Source: Trichostrongylus colubriformis
Taxonomy: Eukaryota > Nematoda > Chromadorea > Rhabditida > Trichostrongylidae
Length of the DNA: 64,000 bases
Assembly (NCBI GenBank): GCA_963978905.1
Contig: OZ022259.1
Location: 18,636,068 to 18,700,067 of the forward strand
Direction: 5' to 3'
Shown: piece after piece, positions 54,354-64,000 of the stretch
Layout of the letters: each line of letters begins with the position of its first letter
How positions within the stretch are numbered: position 1 is the stretch's first letter
Notes under the pieces: model-generated
Seen by the model: only the letters and a program-made list of their open reading frames with translations
Database searches by the model: none
What the model was told of the DNA's origin: nothing
Translations under genes and position numbers: made by a program

Positions 54354-55690
54354 GCTTTAATGCTGTTGGAAGAGTTCGAATGTTAAGTACTCTCAAAAAT
54401 GCGTTCCCATGGGCTCTTATTGCATAGTGCACCATTTATGAAAGCCGTCAGAGGCGCCGCGCCCCTTTGCATTGCGAGGCGTGGCAGAAACACTTGAACC
54501 CACTATCTCTAGAGGTGCGCTCCTTCCGGTAAACGCGGGACACACATTCAAAGGAAGCGCAAAAATTGAATCTGTGCAGGATTACATTTATCTGCTGAGT
54601 TCAGGGGGATACGGACTGTTTCCTTGTTCTTTACTCCTTATTACACAAGTGAAGTACGGGTACATAAAAGGAAGTGGTGCTCATAGTGACGAGCGAGGCT
54701 GATTTCTTCCTCAAGATTCTCGTCAACTTTCTCTTCAGGTCCTCCATCGATAGAAGCAACGACATCATCGAATTTGCTGCATTATCAGGAACGCAGTATT
54801 GTTTGTATATCACCGAATTTTCCACTTTTCAACATAGCTGGAACTCAGATTATCACGCTCAAGGACGAAAACTCGTCACCAATTCAAGATTTTTGAGGAA
54901 ATGCTGATCGCATCTTGGTAGTCATCCTTGAGCCGGATATGTATTTATTCTAAAACTTCAAACCTTGCACAGCAAAATTGACACCATTCATCCAATTTTT
55001 TATGGAAAGAACCTCTGTCAACATCACAATGCTCGCTTCGTATCGATTTTACTAGCCTAAAAGCTTAACATCTGGATTGATTATTGAGTCCACGTCGAAT
55101 TCACTATGCAAATTACGCTACCAAGCGCCATGTCGAGACCAAAGGAATCTGACGTACTCTCTAAATCGTGATCATGGTTTTCAGTGGAAGTAGGAGTTTT
55201 CTCTTCCGAGATCATCGTTGGCTACAAAAGCCAATGTGATGAGGGAGGTTTAGCGCAATACGAATAGGAGATGAAAGGAATGGTCTCGCAGCAACTCGCC
55301 CACTTGGAAGACAGGGTAACTGGCAAACGTGTGGGATCGTGATGAAGACCCCAAGGCGCGCACTTTCAATGCGAGTTTTCCTAAGGATGTCTTTGGGACC
55401 ATTATGGGAAACTTCTGAAATAGTATATGTTATCCCAGTGGGGTGAATGACGAAAATCAGGTAACCATAAAGAATAAATAGGGCGTTTAACGGTAGCATC
55501 GGCCAGAATGCGATTGTGATCAGCCCAGGCGCCCACACTAATGCCTCCAAAATTTTGACTGCTAGTCATATACGTGGTTGAACTGCATACATGAATTCCC
55601 GAAAAATCACATAGTGCCAGCCATTTAGTCTTGTTGAACGTCCGTTGTTTTAGGGACTGCAAGCCCTCGAAGCTAAATATTGTTGAAGCG
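54354..55690. other. ift-81 3' spacer of block A'
   Basis: Homologous to 5910-7298. CTTGGAAGACAGGGTAACTG at 55303 matches 6843. No gene assigned. Confidence 0.4.
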
Positions 55691-55704
55691 GTTACCATAT
55701 CAAC
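55691..55704 (+). promoter_or_regulatory. Near-X-box of the block A' ift-81 copy
   Basis: GTTACCATATCAAC has one mismatch to GTHNYYATRRNAAC (T at the second R). It is better kept than the block A copy although its ATG is lost. Confidence 0.55.
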
Positions 55705-55728
55705 CCTTTCAATCGCCTTCAATCAGAA

Positions 55729-56160
55729 CTGACATCAGGATCACTGGAATTTATTGTCGCGAACTGGAAATCACCAACGCTGAAAGCAGCACTTCAGTGA
55801 TCGCGTTCGATACTTAGTCACTGAATGAACTTCTGCAGCAGCTGAGTGACGTCATCAGGTTTGGCACCATTTGCCTCAACTAACCATAGGATTCCTTGAG
55901 AAGCACTTGTATGTATGAGCTGACCACTCAAGCAACGAAAGCTGAGGAAGAAACTCCGATGAATCTGGTGTTCGAATTCTGTTACCATTTTTCTACAATT
56001 CAAAATTATTCAATTCAGTTCTCCTTCGGACGCTGAACAGCTACTCCGACTATTTTGAAAAGTGGAGGTCTTAAAGGAAGAACTGAAGACTCAGGAAAGA
56101 ACGGAGGGCAGGCCTAGTCGAAGGTGCGAAAAAGTTGCCTTTGCCTTGCTTGCATATCTC
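55729..56160 (+). pseudogene. Decayed ift-81 exons 1-3 (block A')
   Basis: Follows the intact gene by about 1.4 kb. The initiator is now CTG (55729). SLEFIVANWKSP of exon 1, a frame break, then ELLQQLSDV-like sequence to 55857, exon 2 relic (55910-56043) with a stop in FEFCYHF, and exon 3 relic with RAGLVEGAKKLPL. Frameshifts and stops rule out function. Confidence 0.85.
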
Positions 56161-57135
56161 TTCTAAAAAATCAAAATTGCTGTTATTTCCGTATTTTCGT
56201 GATTTTGTTATCCCTAAGGTCTTCATTTTGTTGGCAGGATGTTTGGCAATGGATACAAGATCACACTGCTCTATATTTGGGTGTGGTTGCTTTAATATGT
56301 ACTGGAAAAAAGGATTGACAACTGATTTTTCAATCTTCTTTCGACAAAAAATGTGGGGTTCACAGGAATTGAACTCGAACAGTATCTCGGTAATAGCTGT
56401 GGATAGTTGCGACGCATATCATGTTCAGTGATCGTGAAGATGAATCAGCCAATAAATAGAGAACGAAAATTGACCAAGGTGGTTCGAAACTTATGGACCA
56501 ATCCAATATTACGTGGTGTGCCGAGATTCGGCTTTTGTGAGGTTTCACCTTTCAACCAACCGCTGAAGTCGTAGAAAATATTGATGAGCCTGAAAGTGGC
56601 TTGTGTAGTTGGGAGCATTGAGTTTTACGTTGTCGTTCCTTGTCTGATCATCCTACAATAATCATTCTGTACAATCAAGCGTATATCTTTAGTCAGGTCT
56701 TATTCGTGGAAGGATGGGGTTCGACATCGACCAAGTTTTAGGCAAAAACCTAGGCGCAAATAGCGCTGGACGCCGAGCACAATGGAGTGCTTCTCTCCTC
56801 CTCCTCTTTCCATATACATGAGCACTTGAAAAATTTCGGATGAATGACGGGAAAGTTGTAGATGAGGGATCCATGTTAACGATTAACACAATGAACTATT
56901 AGAGTATTAGAGGTTATATGAGTAGACTATTTCAAAAAAGAAAATACTACACAATCTTCCAAATGTAGCACGGCGCCGTTAATCGCGTCCCAGTGAAGAT
57001 TTGGGTGCGACTACCTGCGCGGCCGCACCTTCCGTAAAGATATGATCCAGTTTACGAGCAGGTAGACTGAACTGATTCTAGTGACGAAGATGGGGACCAT
57101 TCAAAATAAAAGTTCGGAGGATATAGTTTTAAGGC
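56161..57135. other. Block A' spacer
   Basis: Homologous to 8786-9756. Nothing further recognised. Confidence 0.35.
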
Positions 57136-57398
57136 GTTCATCAATCCCTTCTATAAGATGCGCCACGCAGTCTACTTCGATTCAGAATCGTGGTTGCAAG
57201 TGAGTGTGATTCGACCTCTACAATGACGCGGAGGTCAGTCTATGCACAACTCATTGTCAGTGCTTTCAGACCAGTCTGCTACCAATCACTAACACCAAGG
57301 GGACGAAAGACTTGGATGGTATGAGAGCGCATTTATCCGGGTCTTTAACCCTGCACCTCATGGGAGAGTGCGCGCCACCTGTCACTACACCATCTCCC
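57136..57398 (-). mobile_element. tRNA-derived SINE, copy 4
   Basis: Paralogous to the 9757 copy at the same place in the duplicated block. GGTGTAGTGACAGGTGGCGC on the minus strand marks the head. Confidence 0.7.
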
Positions 57399-58224
57399 TC
57401 CTAATTTGGTAATGCAGAGTGCAAGAGCGAGTAATCCCATCCCGTAATCATCTATATGTGCTTAATTGTGTAGGGTGTGCTTCGGAGTTTGTAGTGTCGC
57501 AGCTGCGAGTGAGATGAAGTTCGCATTATCCCACTTGCAGAGCACTCACCCTATTCAATGTTGGAGGTGAAACATCTATAACTATTCTGCAGGATCATTT
57601 GTTAAAACGATGCTATGCTAAAAAATGCGAATGAATCCCTGTGATGAATGAGACTGTCACGTTTTCACGTTCCTTCATATGAATCACGGGTTAAAGAGAT
57701 CCTGCATATGTACGCTAGTGGACGGATGGCTTGCCTCTAAAGCGTCACATTAGCATTTTAGTGCACCAATCATATTTTACATATGGCCATATACATACGA
57801 GTTTGATCTTGCTAATGGCATTTTCGCATACAACGCCTTTAATGAAACCTGTTTGCATAGCCAAATGCTTTGAGAGGAGGAATAAACAGCAGAAAGCTGT
57901 GCAGTGATGTCATACCGCTTACTGCGCTACTCGAATGCTTTATCTAATGAAGTGATTGATGTATAGGGTCAGTACTAAAATTTTTTGCAGGCTTTACCGT
58001 CATCAAATCCCACTGATGTGGTCTTGCTTTCAAGGTGCGCAATGGCACATCCTTGGCCTTTTTGGATTTTCTGGCGGTTTTTTTTTTGTTTGGCCCAACA
58101 ACATGAATAGGTGTGACAGGACATAGCTTCTCACGGAGTCACATGCAGAATCTCTGCTTGCTCGGAAGCGATGCCTTCGAGATTTGCCGGTAAGAAGGAC
58201 TCCTGAGAAGGCAATTCTCAGCAA
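57399..58224. other. Block A' spacer
   Basis: Homologous to 10024-10859, including a T-run and GACAGGACATAGCTTCTCAC. No gene. Confidence 0.35.
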
Positions 58225-61055
58225 TTACCAAATGTCCATACTGCTCTCTTTCTCCCTCTCTCTCACTGTCCCTCTCTCTTTATCCCTGTCTCTCTGCCTG
58301 TCTCTCTCTGGAATGTCGATAAACTCTACAATGATTTGTAACTGACCCGATACACAGAAAGCTGGATAGACTTGGAAAGAGTTCGGAGTGCTGCTCCGAA
58401 TGATACGATGTGGTTGCTCGGTTTTCCGCTATCAATTTCCTTTCAATTCGGCTATGCAAATAGGTATCCATTAAAAACATTATGTACTAAAATGACTACT
58501 GTAAGATAAAATTGATGTGCTAAAATGCCAAATACCACTTAAAAGGCAAGCCATCTTCCCATTAGCGCACATATGCAGGATCACCTGATGCGTGGTTTAT
58601 ATAAGAGGACGTCGAAATGTAACAGTACCATTTGGTACGGCAATTTTCCACAGGTCTCTTTCTGCAGTTTTTTCACTCTCGTTACATAGCTCCAATCTAC
58701 AGTTCCAAGCATATGGAAGACGGCGCGAGAAGAGAAGAGCAGGGGAGCGCTGTGTCTGTTGTAACAATGACCTAAGCAGAGACATCCTTTTAGGGAACGA
58801 TCGACAGAATGTTTGCAATAAATTTTATTATTTCCATTCCTCCGCAAATTTCGCATTTCACTAACTCGGAAGCTCGCCGTTTCGCTTGCTGAGCAGAACT
58901 AGGATAACGAACTTTATCTACAAAAGTAACCTAGCTATGCCACAAGGTATCATCAAAGACGGTGTATGCTGGAATGGAATTACTACTGAGAATTCTAATG
59001 CCATTAAATGCCATTTCCATTCCTAGGGCGACGCCAACGCCCATTCGCGCACACTATAAGGATCCCCACTGTTGTGTGCTTCATATAAAAGAGTATCAGA
59101 GTGTGAAGATGCCACTTGGCACAAGAATTCCTGTACAAGTTGCTTTTGAAGTTTCTCAAAAGTTTTTTTACGTTCTTAGATTGTATTCCAAAGATGCATA
59201 CCGGAGTAGGCACGGTAGAGAAAAGAAACCAGGGCGCTACACAATCACAGTAACCACAGTACACCTAGCCATTGGGTACTTCACTCATAATTACTGTAAA
59301 CTATGCTTCGTCGCTCTCGCTTAAGCTGGAATTTCTCGTTATTGCATTTTGCATTTTCTAGTGGTTTTATCCTCGTTACTAAAACCTACTCACTCTCTCA
59401 GTTAGTACAATATATAATCAAACAGAACCGTTTGCACCATTTCGGTCGCAGTAATTCCAGGTGTTCAAATGAGAGTCGCGTCGAGGACCATCTGGTTTGC
59501 AATTTTCGCGGTAAATGCTATTTTGAATAATTAAAGTTTATGTAATAATGAAACAGACAAATCATCTTTCATGGTTACCAGATCTTTGCTGCACCAGCAA
59601 CTGCATGGTATCCATTTTATCCATGGTTTCCAAAACGTTATCCCGGCGGTACTATTCCCGGCGGAACTTATCGTGGCCGTACTACTCTTCCCGGCCGTAT
59701 TTATCTCGGCGGTTCTAATTCCTCTAATCCCGGCCGTTGAACAAGGTTTTGCAAACTAAGACGCTCTTTATGTGAAAGCAAATAAATGCTCAAACCACTG
59801 TCGACAGATGCAATGAATGAATACAATATTTCATTCGTACGTAGGTGATGAGGTGAAATGTACGGAAAGTGAGTGGAAAATGACGGGCACGATAAACCGA
59901 TTGTGCTATCAGATGTGTACAGTGCGGATGAGGAGGAGTGACCAGAAGTTGACATGTGGCTTTGCTGCAACAAAGGAGATTTGAGTAACAGATGCTCCGA
60001 GAAAATCAGAGTTTTGCCAATTTTCATCACGTCAAAATGAAATAGAGACATTTTGAAAGCTGCTGAATGATGTCTGTGATATTGTGACGGCCTGTCAATG
60101 CCAGCCTGGTGTGTACACGTTGGTATGAGCTAACTATTATAGCTCGCACTTCATGCGAGTTCGCAACACATGTGCGATGAGGTACTAATTAGTTACTTAG
60201 AGAGAAAATCAGTGGCCACTCACACGTCGTTCAACCCCACAAGTTGAGTGCATTGTCCACGAAGGGTAACATCAAAGCAGTCCCATCATACAGAGGGAGG
60301 AAGAAAAGAGTCGCTTTGTTTACGGTCAATTACACAAAAGAGACTGTAACGAAAAAAGCACAATAGAACAACATATTCCTGGGATGTTCCTCTATAAGCA
60401 GAAGCGATCTGTGGCTTACTACTTGAATCGTCATGCAAATATGGAACCGCAGTCGGCGCAGTCGAGCGTGAGAGCACCTACGTCATCAACGTCTGCCTAA
60501 AACAGCAGAGCCAATTTCCGTGGTGGGCCTCTCGCGGAGAGCTTCCTGAGAGTTGACAGTTTGTTCATGAGAATCACTGAGCTCTTACTGCTCGGTCAGC
60601 ACTACTATGATCTGAAGTGTCATATTGTCATGGCTCAAATCCTCATTAGGAGGGATTTCGATGGTAATGACCCGTTTCTTTCTTTAAAGCTAAGGACATC
60701 GGAAACCTGGAGGAACTGAAATATTGAAGGGACCCACCAAATTTGAATTCCTTCAGCTATCCAGTGCGGACAGATCTGAGCAAGGTTGTGAAGGAGGACG
60801 ATGAAATCGGGGATTCCGCCGAGTTGGGGCGACGCATTTGCCTCAGAAAAAGTTCTTGGTTCTTCCCTTGCAGAACGCCGTTGCGGATTTTATTTACACT
60901 GTGAGGTACGTCTTTGAACTGTGGGTAAAATCACCTCGTGGTGATCTGCTAAAGTGTGCCTAATATTGAAAGCGGAGGAGGAATAACAACTCCCTTTGCC
61001 CTCCTGTTCTTATCACAACTGATTGTGAGTGAAATGTACAAAATGTTGTAGAAAA
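58225..61055 (+). repeat. Family R, copy 2 (block A')
   Basis: Colinear with 10860-14335. Retains the CT-rich tract (58245-58310), TATATAAGAGGACGTCGAAA at 58597, the GC minisatellite (59641-59745) and the GTTCTTATCACAACTGATT end. It lacks the E1 insertion and the Penelope footprint. Confidence 0.8.
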
Positions 61056-61789
61056 CGTAACTGATTCCAGACTCGCTAATGGATCGCATAAGCTAATTAT
61101 TCATATAAGCTCCACAAGTTGAGTATAAGATTACTCAGTCTTCAAAGTGGGGCGGCGCACACCTGACCCATGATTCTTGCACCTGGTTAACATGGAGTTC
61201 CTCATGAAGGTGGTAGATTCTCTTTCAGTGAGACGCGTTGTCAAGAGCGTGCTTGGGAATGGGGTGGTCCGCTCCAGCACTAACATTTCCGGGTTTCCAC
61301 AGGGGATCATTAGTTCCCTGGCAAGAGAATATTTTTTTGAATGGGCCTCCACTTTTAGTATAAAAGGTGGTTCTCATAAATGGAGAGCGTCGGTGAACGA
61401 ATCCTGCAACGGCCTACAGTTTTCTGTCTTCTCTGTATCAGAAAGAACAGATGTCATCGCGGGGTTCGAAGTTGTAGTGGACCGGCCGCGAAGCCAGGAT
61501 TCGAACCCCTGTCGGATAGACTGCTACTTCCAGCTTTGTCACCGCTTTTATCAGGAAGGATAATTACGTTATTTCAAGCAATCTTTCAGTCAGAGAATTC
61601 CATAGCGGCTGGCCACGGCATGCGTTTTTTGGAAGGAAATTTTCCCTTAAGCTGTAAGCTTGTGCAACAAATGACGCACTATACAAAAAACTTTCTGAGA
61701 GTTGTCGGTTGGATTTTGGAGTCGCTGGAAATATTCAAATTTAGACCAATGCGCTAGGTCTCATCGACAGAAATAATAAAACCGACAGC
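61056..61789. other. Block A' sequence before the Penelope fragment
   Basis: Homologous to 14336-15129. The 128-codon ORF at 61177-61563 is not matched by an intact frame in block A and is not taken as a gene. Confidence 0.35.
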
Positions 61790-62570
61790 AACTTCAATTA
61801 CCACATTTCATGGAGAGAAAATCAGTCAGTTATAGCGCCCATGTTCTCCATTGTTGAAACCTCGGCATGACTTAACGACTGTTTTTCTTTTGTATGCCAA
61901 AGAATTAGATGTGGAACCTTTTACTGGCCTAACGTTTCGGCCTTCGCGTCTTCTTCGGAGGCCTGAAAATGGCGCAAAGCTCTTGATTTGCCAAGTATCC
62001 GGACAGGCGTCTCCTCCCCTCTAGCGCTTCCTGTGTCGTTCTGAGATCTTCTCGGACAATGCGGTAATGAAACAGCAGACTGACCCATGAATCCACCAGC
62101 GCACCAGCAGCTCACGCTTTAATCACATGTGTCAGTAAGAGCTAATGAGTCTTACTCGACTCGATGTTCCTTATATGGCAAAAACTCCGAATAAGGTAAG
62201 GATAAGATAAGAAACGACAAGGAATGTTTATCGCCCCATTCTGGGCAATTTTATGTGGAGAAGACAACATGTGTTATATTCTTCTATTAAGAAATTTATT
62301 GCTAAAGAAAAGCATGCCGACGTCTCTAGCGGAACGAATTTGGAGGAGAATCGAGGGTAGGATGGGTCGAGGGAGATCTATGTTGCTATTCGATCTAGAG
62401 CTAAGTCCACTCTTTGTGCGAAATACGACCGACTTTAGCGTTTACTCCGAGAGAACTAGTGATGATAACAAGTCTCCCAATCACCACCTCAATGACGCTC
62501 GCACTGAAAATGATGACCAGTTGGCAAGAGTCACTGTTCTGGGAAACACTCAGCTTTCCCATAAAGTTTC
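61790..62570 (+). mobile_element. Penelope-like element, 5' fragment
   Basis: Matches 15130-15800: CCTCGGCATGAC, TTTTGTATGCCAA, then LFDLELSPLFVRN and TVLGNTQLSHKV of the N-terminal region. Stops at about 62570, where the 15.1 kb copy continues into the RT. Confidence 0.8.
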
Positions 62571-63104
62571 AAGTATTAAAAAATATCCAAATTCAGTATG
62601 GAGAATACCGCGCCCAATCTGATCGTAGCGTCGCTACCGCAACAGCGACGCGGCGTTCAGATGGACACGGTGGAGCGCATTACATGGCTCCTAGTTATTA
62701 AACTTTCTATTCTAGTTTTTTATCCTTTATCTCTGCGCCATAGCTATTAAGCCTTCTCCTTTGTCATCAGAGGACGAGCACATTATCTATGGTCGACAAC
62801 GCTTTCGTTTCGAAATATAAGTCTTGAATTTTGTTAGGCCATTATATTTCTCAGATTCTCTTGTTTCGGAATATAAGTACCGAGTTTGTCGGGTTAAATC
62901 TCTTATTTTGTCAGGAGTTTGGCCTCAGTGGTTTTTTTCCCATAGGTTCTTAATTTCCTTGATGCACTGGCTCGCATTGGCTGGGTTAAACTACTGATAT
63001 AGCGGAAGTGAAGAAGGGGGAGAGATCGTGTGGAAGCCCCTTTTTGGGGGGAGGGTCGTATTCTTTGAAAATTTTCTTCGGTACCACGCTTGACCCTGCT
63101 CGGG
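62571..63104. other. Spacer, nothing recognised
   Basis: No homology to block A beyond the Penelope break. AT-rich. Confidence 0.3.
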
Positions 63105-64000
63105 AATTACCAAATCTCGATATTGCTCTTTCTCTCGCTCTTTCGCTTTCTCTCTTTTTTGGAATGTATGAATTCTACAACGATCATAATTTGATCCTAT
63201 AGAAGTTAGATTAAGGGTTTTGAGTAGTGCCTCGAATGATACGATGTGGTCGCTTCGTTTCCTGCTATCAATTTCTTCTCAATTCGGCCATGCAAATAGG
63301 CATCTTTTGATACATTATGTACTAAAATGACCATTGTAATATAATATGATTGACGAGCTAAAGTGCCAAATACCGCTCAAAAGGCAAATGATAGAGATGG
63401 TCGGCTTCCATTAGCGTACATACGGAAGATCACCTGATGTGTCGTGCATATAAAAGGACGTCGAAATGTAACAGCGGCAATTGCGGCAATTCTTCCACAG
63501 GTTCCTTTCTGCAATTTTCTCACGTTTCGTTCAATAGTTCCAATCTGCAGCTCCAAGCAAATGGGGGAGACGCGGGAAGAGAAGAGGAGCGATGTGCTAG
63601 GTGTACCAAAAGAAAGCAGAGACATCCTTTGAGGGAATGATCATTTGGATATATGCCGAGAATTTTATTTTTTGTCATTCCTCCGCCAATCGCAAAGCCG
63701 TTTGCATCGCACTAATTCCGAATCTCGCCGTTTCACTTGCTAAGCAGAATTAGGATAATGAACTATTTATTTACAAAAGACATCTAGCTATGCCAATCGT
63801 ATTAAAAGACGATGTATGCTCAGAGCTTTACTATTAAGGATTTGCTAAAATTCCAGTTCCATTTCTAGAGAGGCTCCACTTGTCTATTCACCACACTATA
63901 AGGCACGGTTTGAGAAAAGGAAGAAGAGCGCTACGTTCACACTCACAGCAACCACAACACACCCCCTTTAGGGAAATGATTCTGCATAATACTCGTAGAA
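63105..64000 (+). repeat. Family R, copy 4 (cut by the window end)
   Basis: CAAATCTCGATATTGCTC at 63113, TATAAAAGGACGTCGAAA at 63449 and CTACGTTCACACTCACAGC at 63931 follow the same order as the other copies. Confidence 0.75.

Larger units (their letters stand above)
54040..62570 (+). repeat. Block A': downstream paralogue beginning in ift-81
   Basis: Same landmarks and order as block A, starting inside the last intron of the intact ift-81 gene. The two blocks differ by many substitutions and small indels, so the duplication is not very recent. Homology ends inside the Penelope-like element at about 62570 (15800 in block A). Confidence 0.9.

Noticed and set aside
61177..61563. 128-codon ORF with protein-like start
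   Set aside because: The paralogous block A sequence has no matching open frame, and it runs into a tRNA-derived box B segment.

Overview
The base composition, the intron-rich gene and the mobile-element load point to a nematode, most likely a clade V parasite of the hookworm/strongylid type. This is inferred from the gene and repeat families seen, not from a database match. Nearly all of the window is intron, spacer or repeat. One real protein-coding gene can be rebuilt exon by exon: ift-81 (intraflagellar transport protein IFT81) on the + strand, from its ATG at 21057 to its stop at 54349. The model has sixteen exons that join in frame and encode about 672 residues, close to the usual size of the family. 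Fifty-five bases upstream of the ATG is a full X-box (20989-21002), the site bound by the RFX factor DAF-19 that switches on ciliary genes.

The locus has been duplicated in tandem. A block at about 5.60-15.80 kb (block A, upstream of the gene) and a block at about 54.04-62.57 kb (block A', which starts at the gene's last exon) are colinear paralogues. Each holds, in order, the 3' exon of ift-81, about 1.4 kb of spacer, a decayed copy of ift-81 exons 1-3 with a damaged X-box, a tRNA-derived SINE, a long non-coding repeat (here called family R), and the start of a Penelope-like retroelement. The 3' exon in block A carries a frameshift and both 5' copies are broken, so only the 21-54 kb gene looks functional.

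Region by region: 0-4.3 kb holds tandem repeats, a large foldback element and a SINE. 4.29-5.55 kb is the 3' half of a Penelope-like element. 5.6-15.8 kb is block A. 15.1-17.6 kb is the 5' part and RT core of a Penelope-like element. 17.6-20.9 kb holds a palindromic mariner and a SINE. 21.06-54.35 kb is ift-81. Its 19-kb intron 4 contains a third copy of family R (28.9-34.2 kb), a tandem satellite, a broken non-LTR reverse transcriptase, a Tc-type transposon and TTAA-ended elements. Intron 5 holds a deleted mariner, several foldback MITEs and a Tc3-like element, and intron 8 holds another deleted mariner. 54.04-62.6 kb is block A', and 63.1-64.0 kb is the start of a fourth family R copy.

No rRNA, CRISPR array or operon was found. 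One tRNA-shaped sequence is present but looks like the head of a SINE insertion. The most notable items are the duplicated ift-81 locus with graded X-box decay, a 71-bp Penelope-terminus footprint with a 12-bp target duplication and a visible empty site, a palindromic mariner built from two copies of the same end, and a foldback element carrying eight copies of a small hairpin motif.
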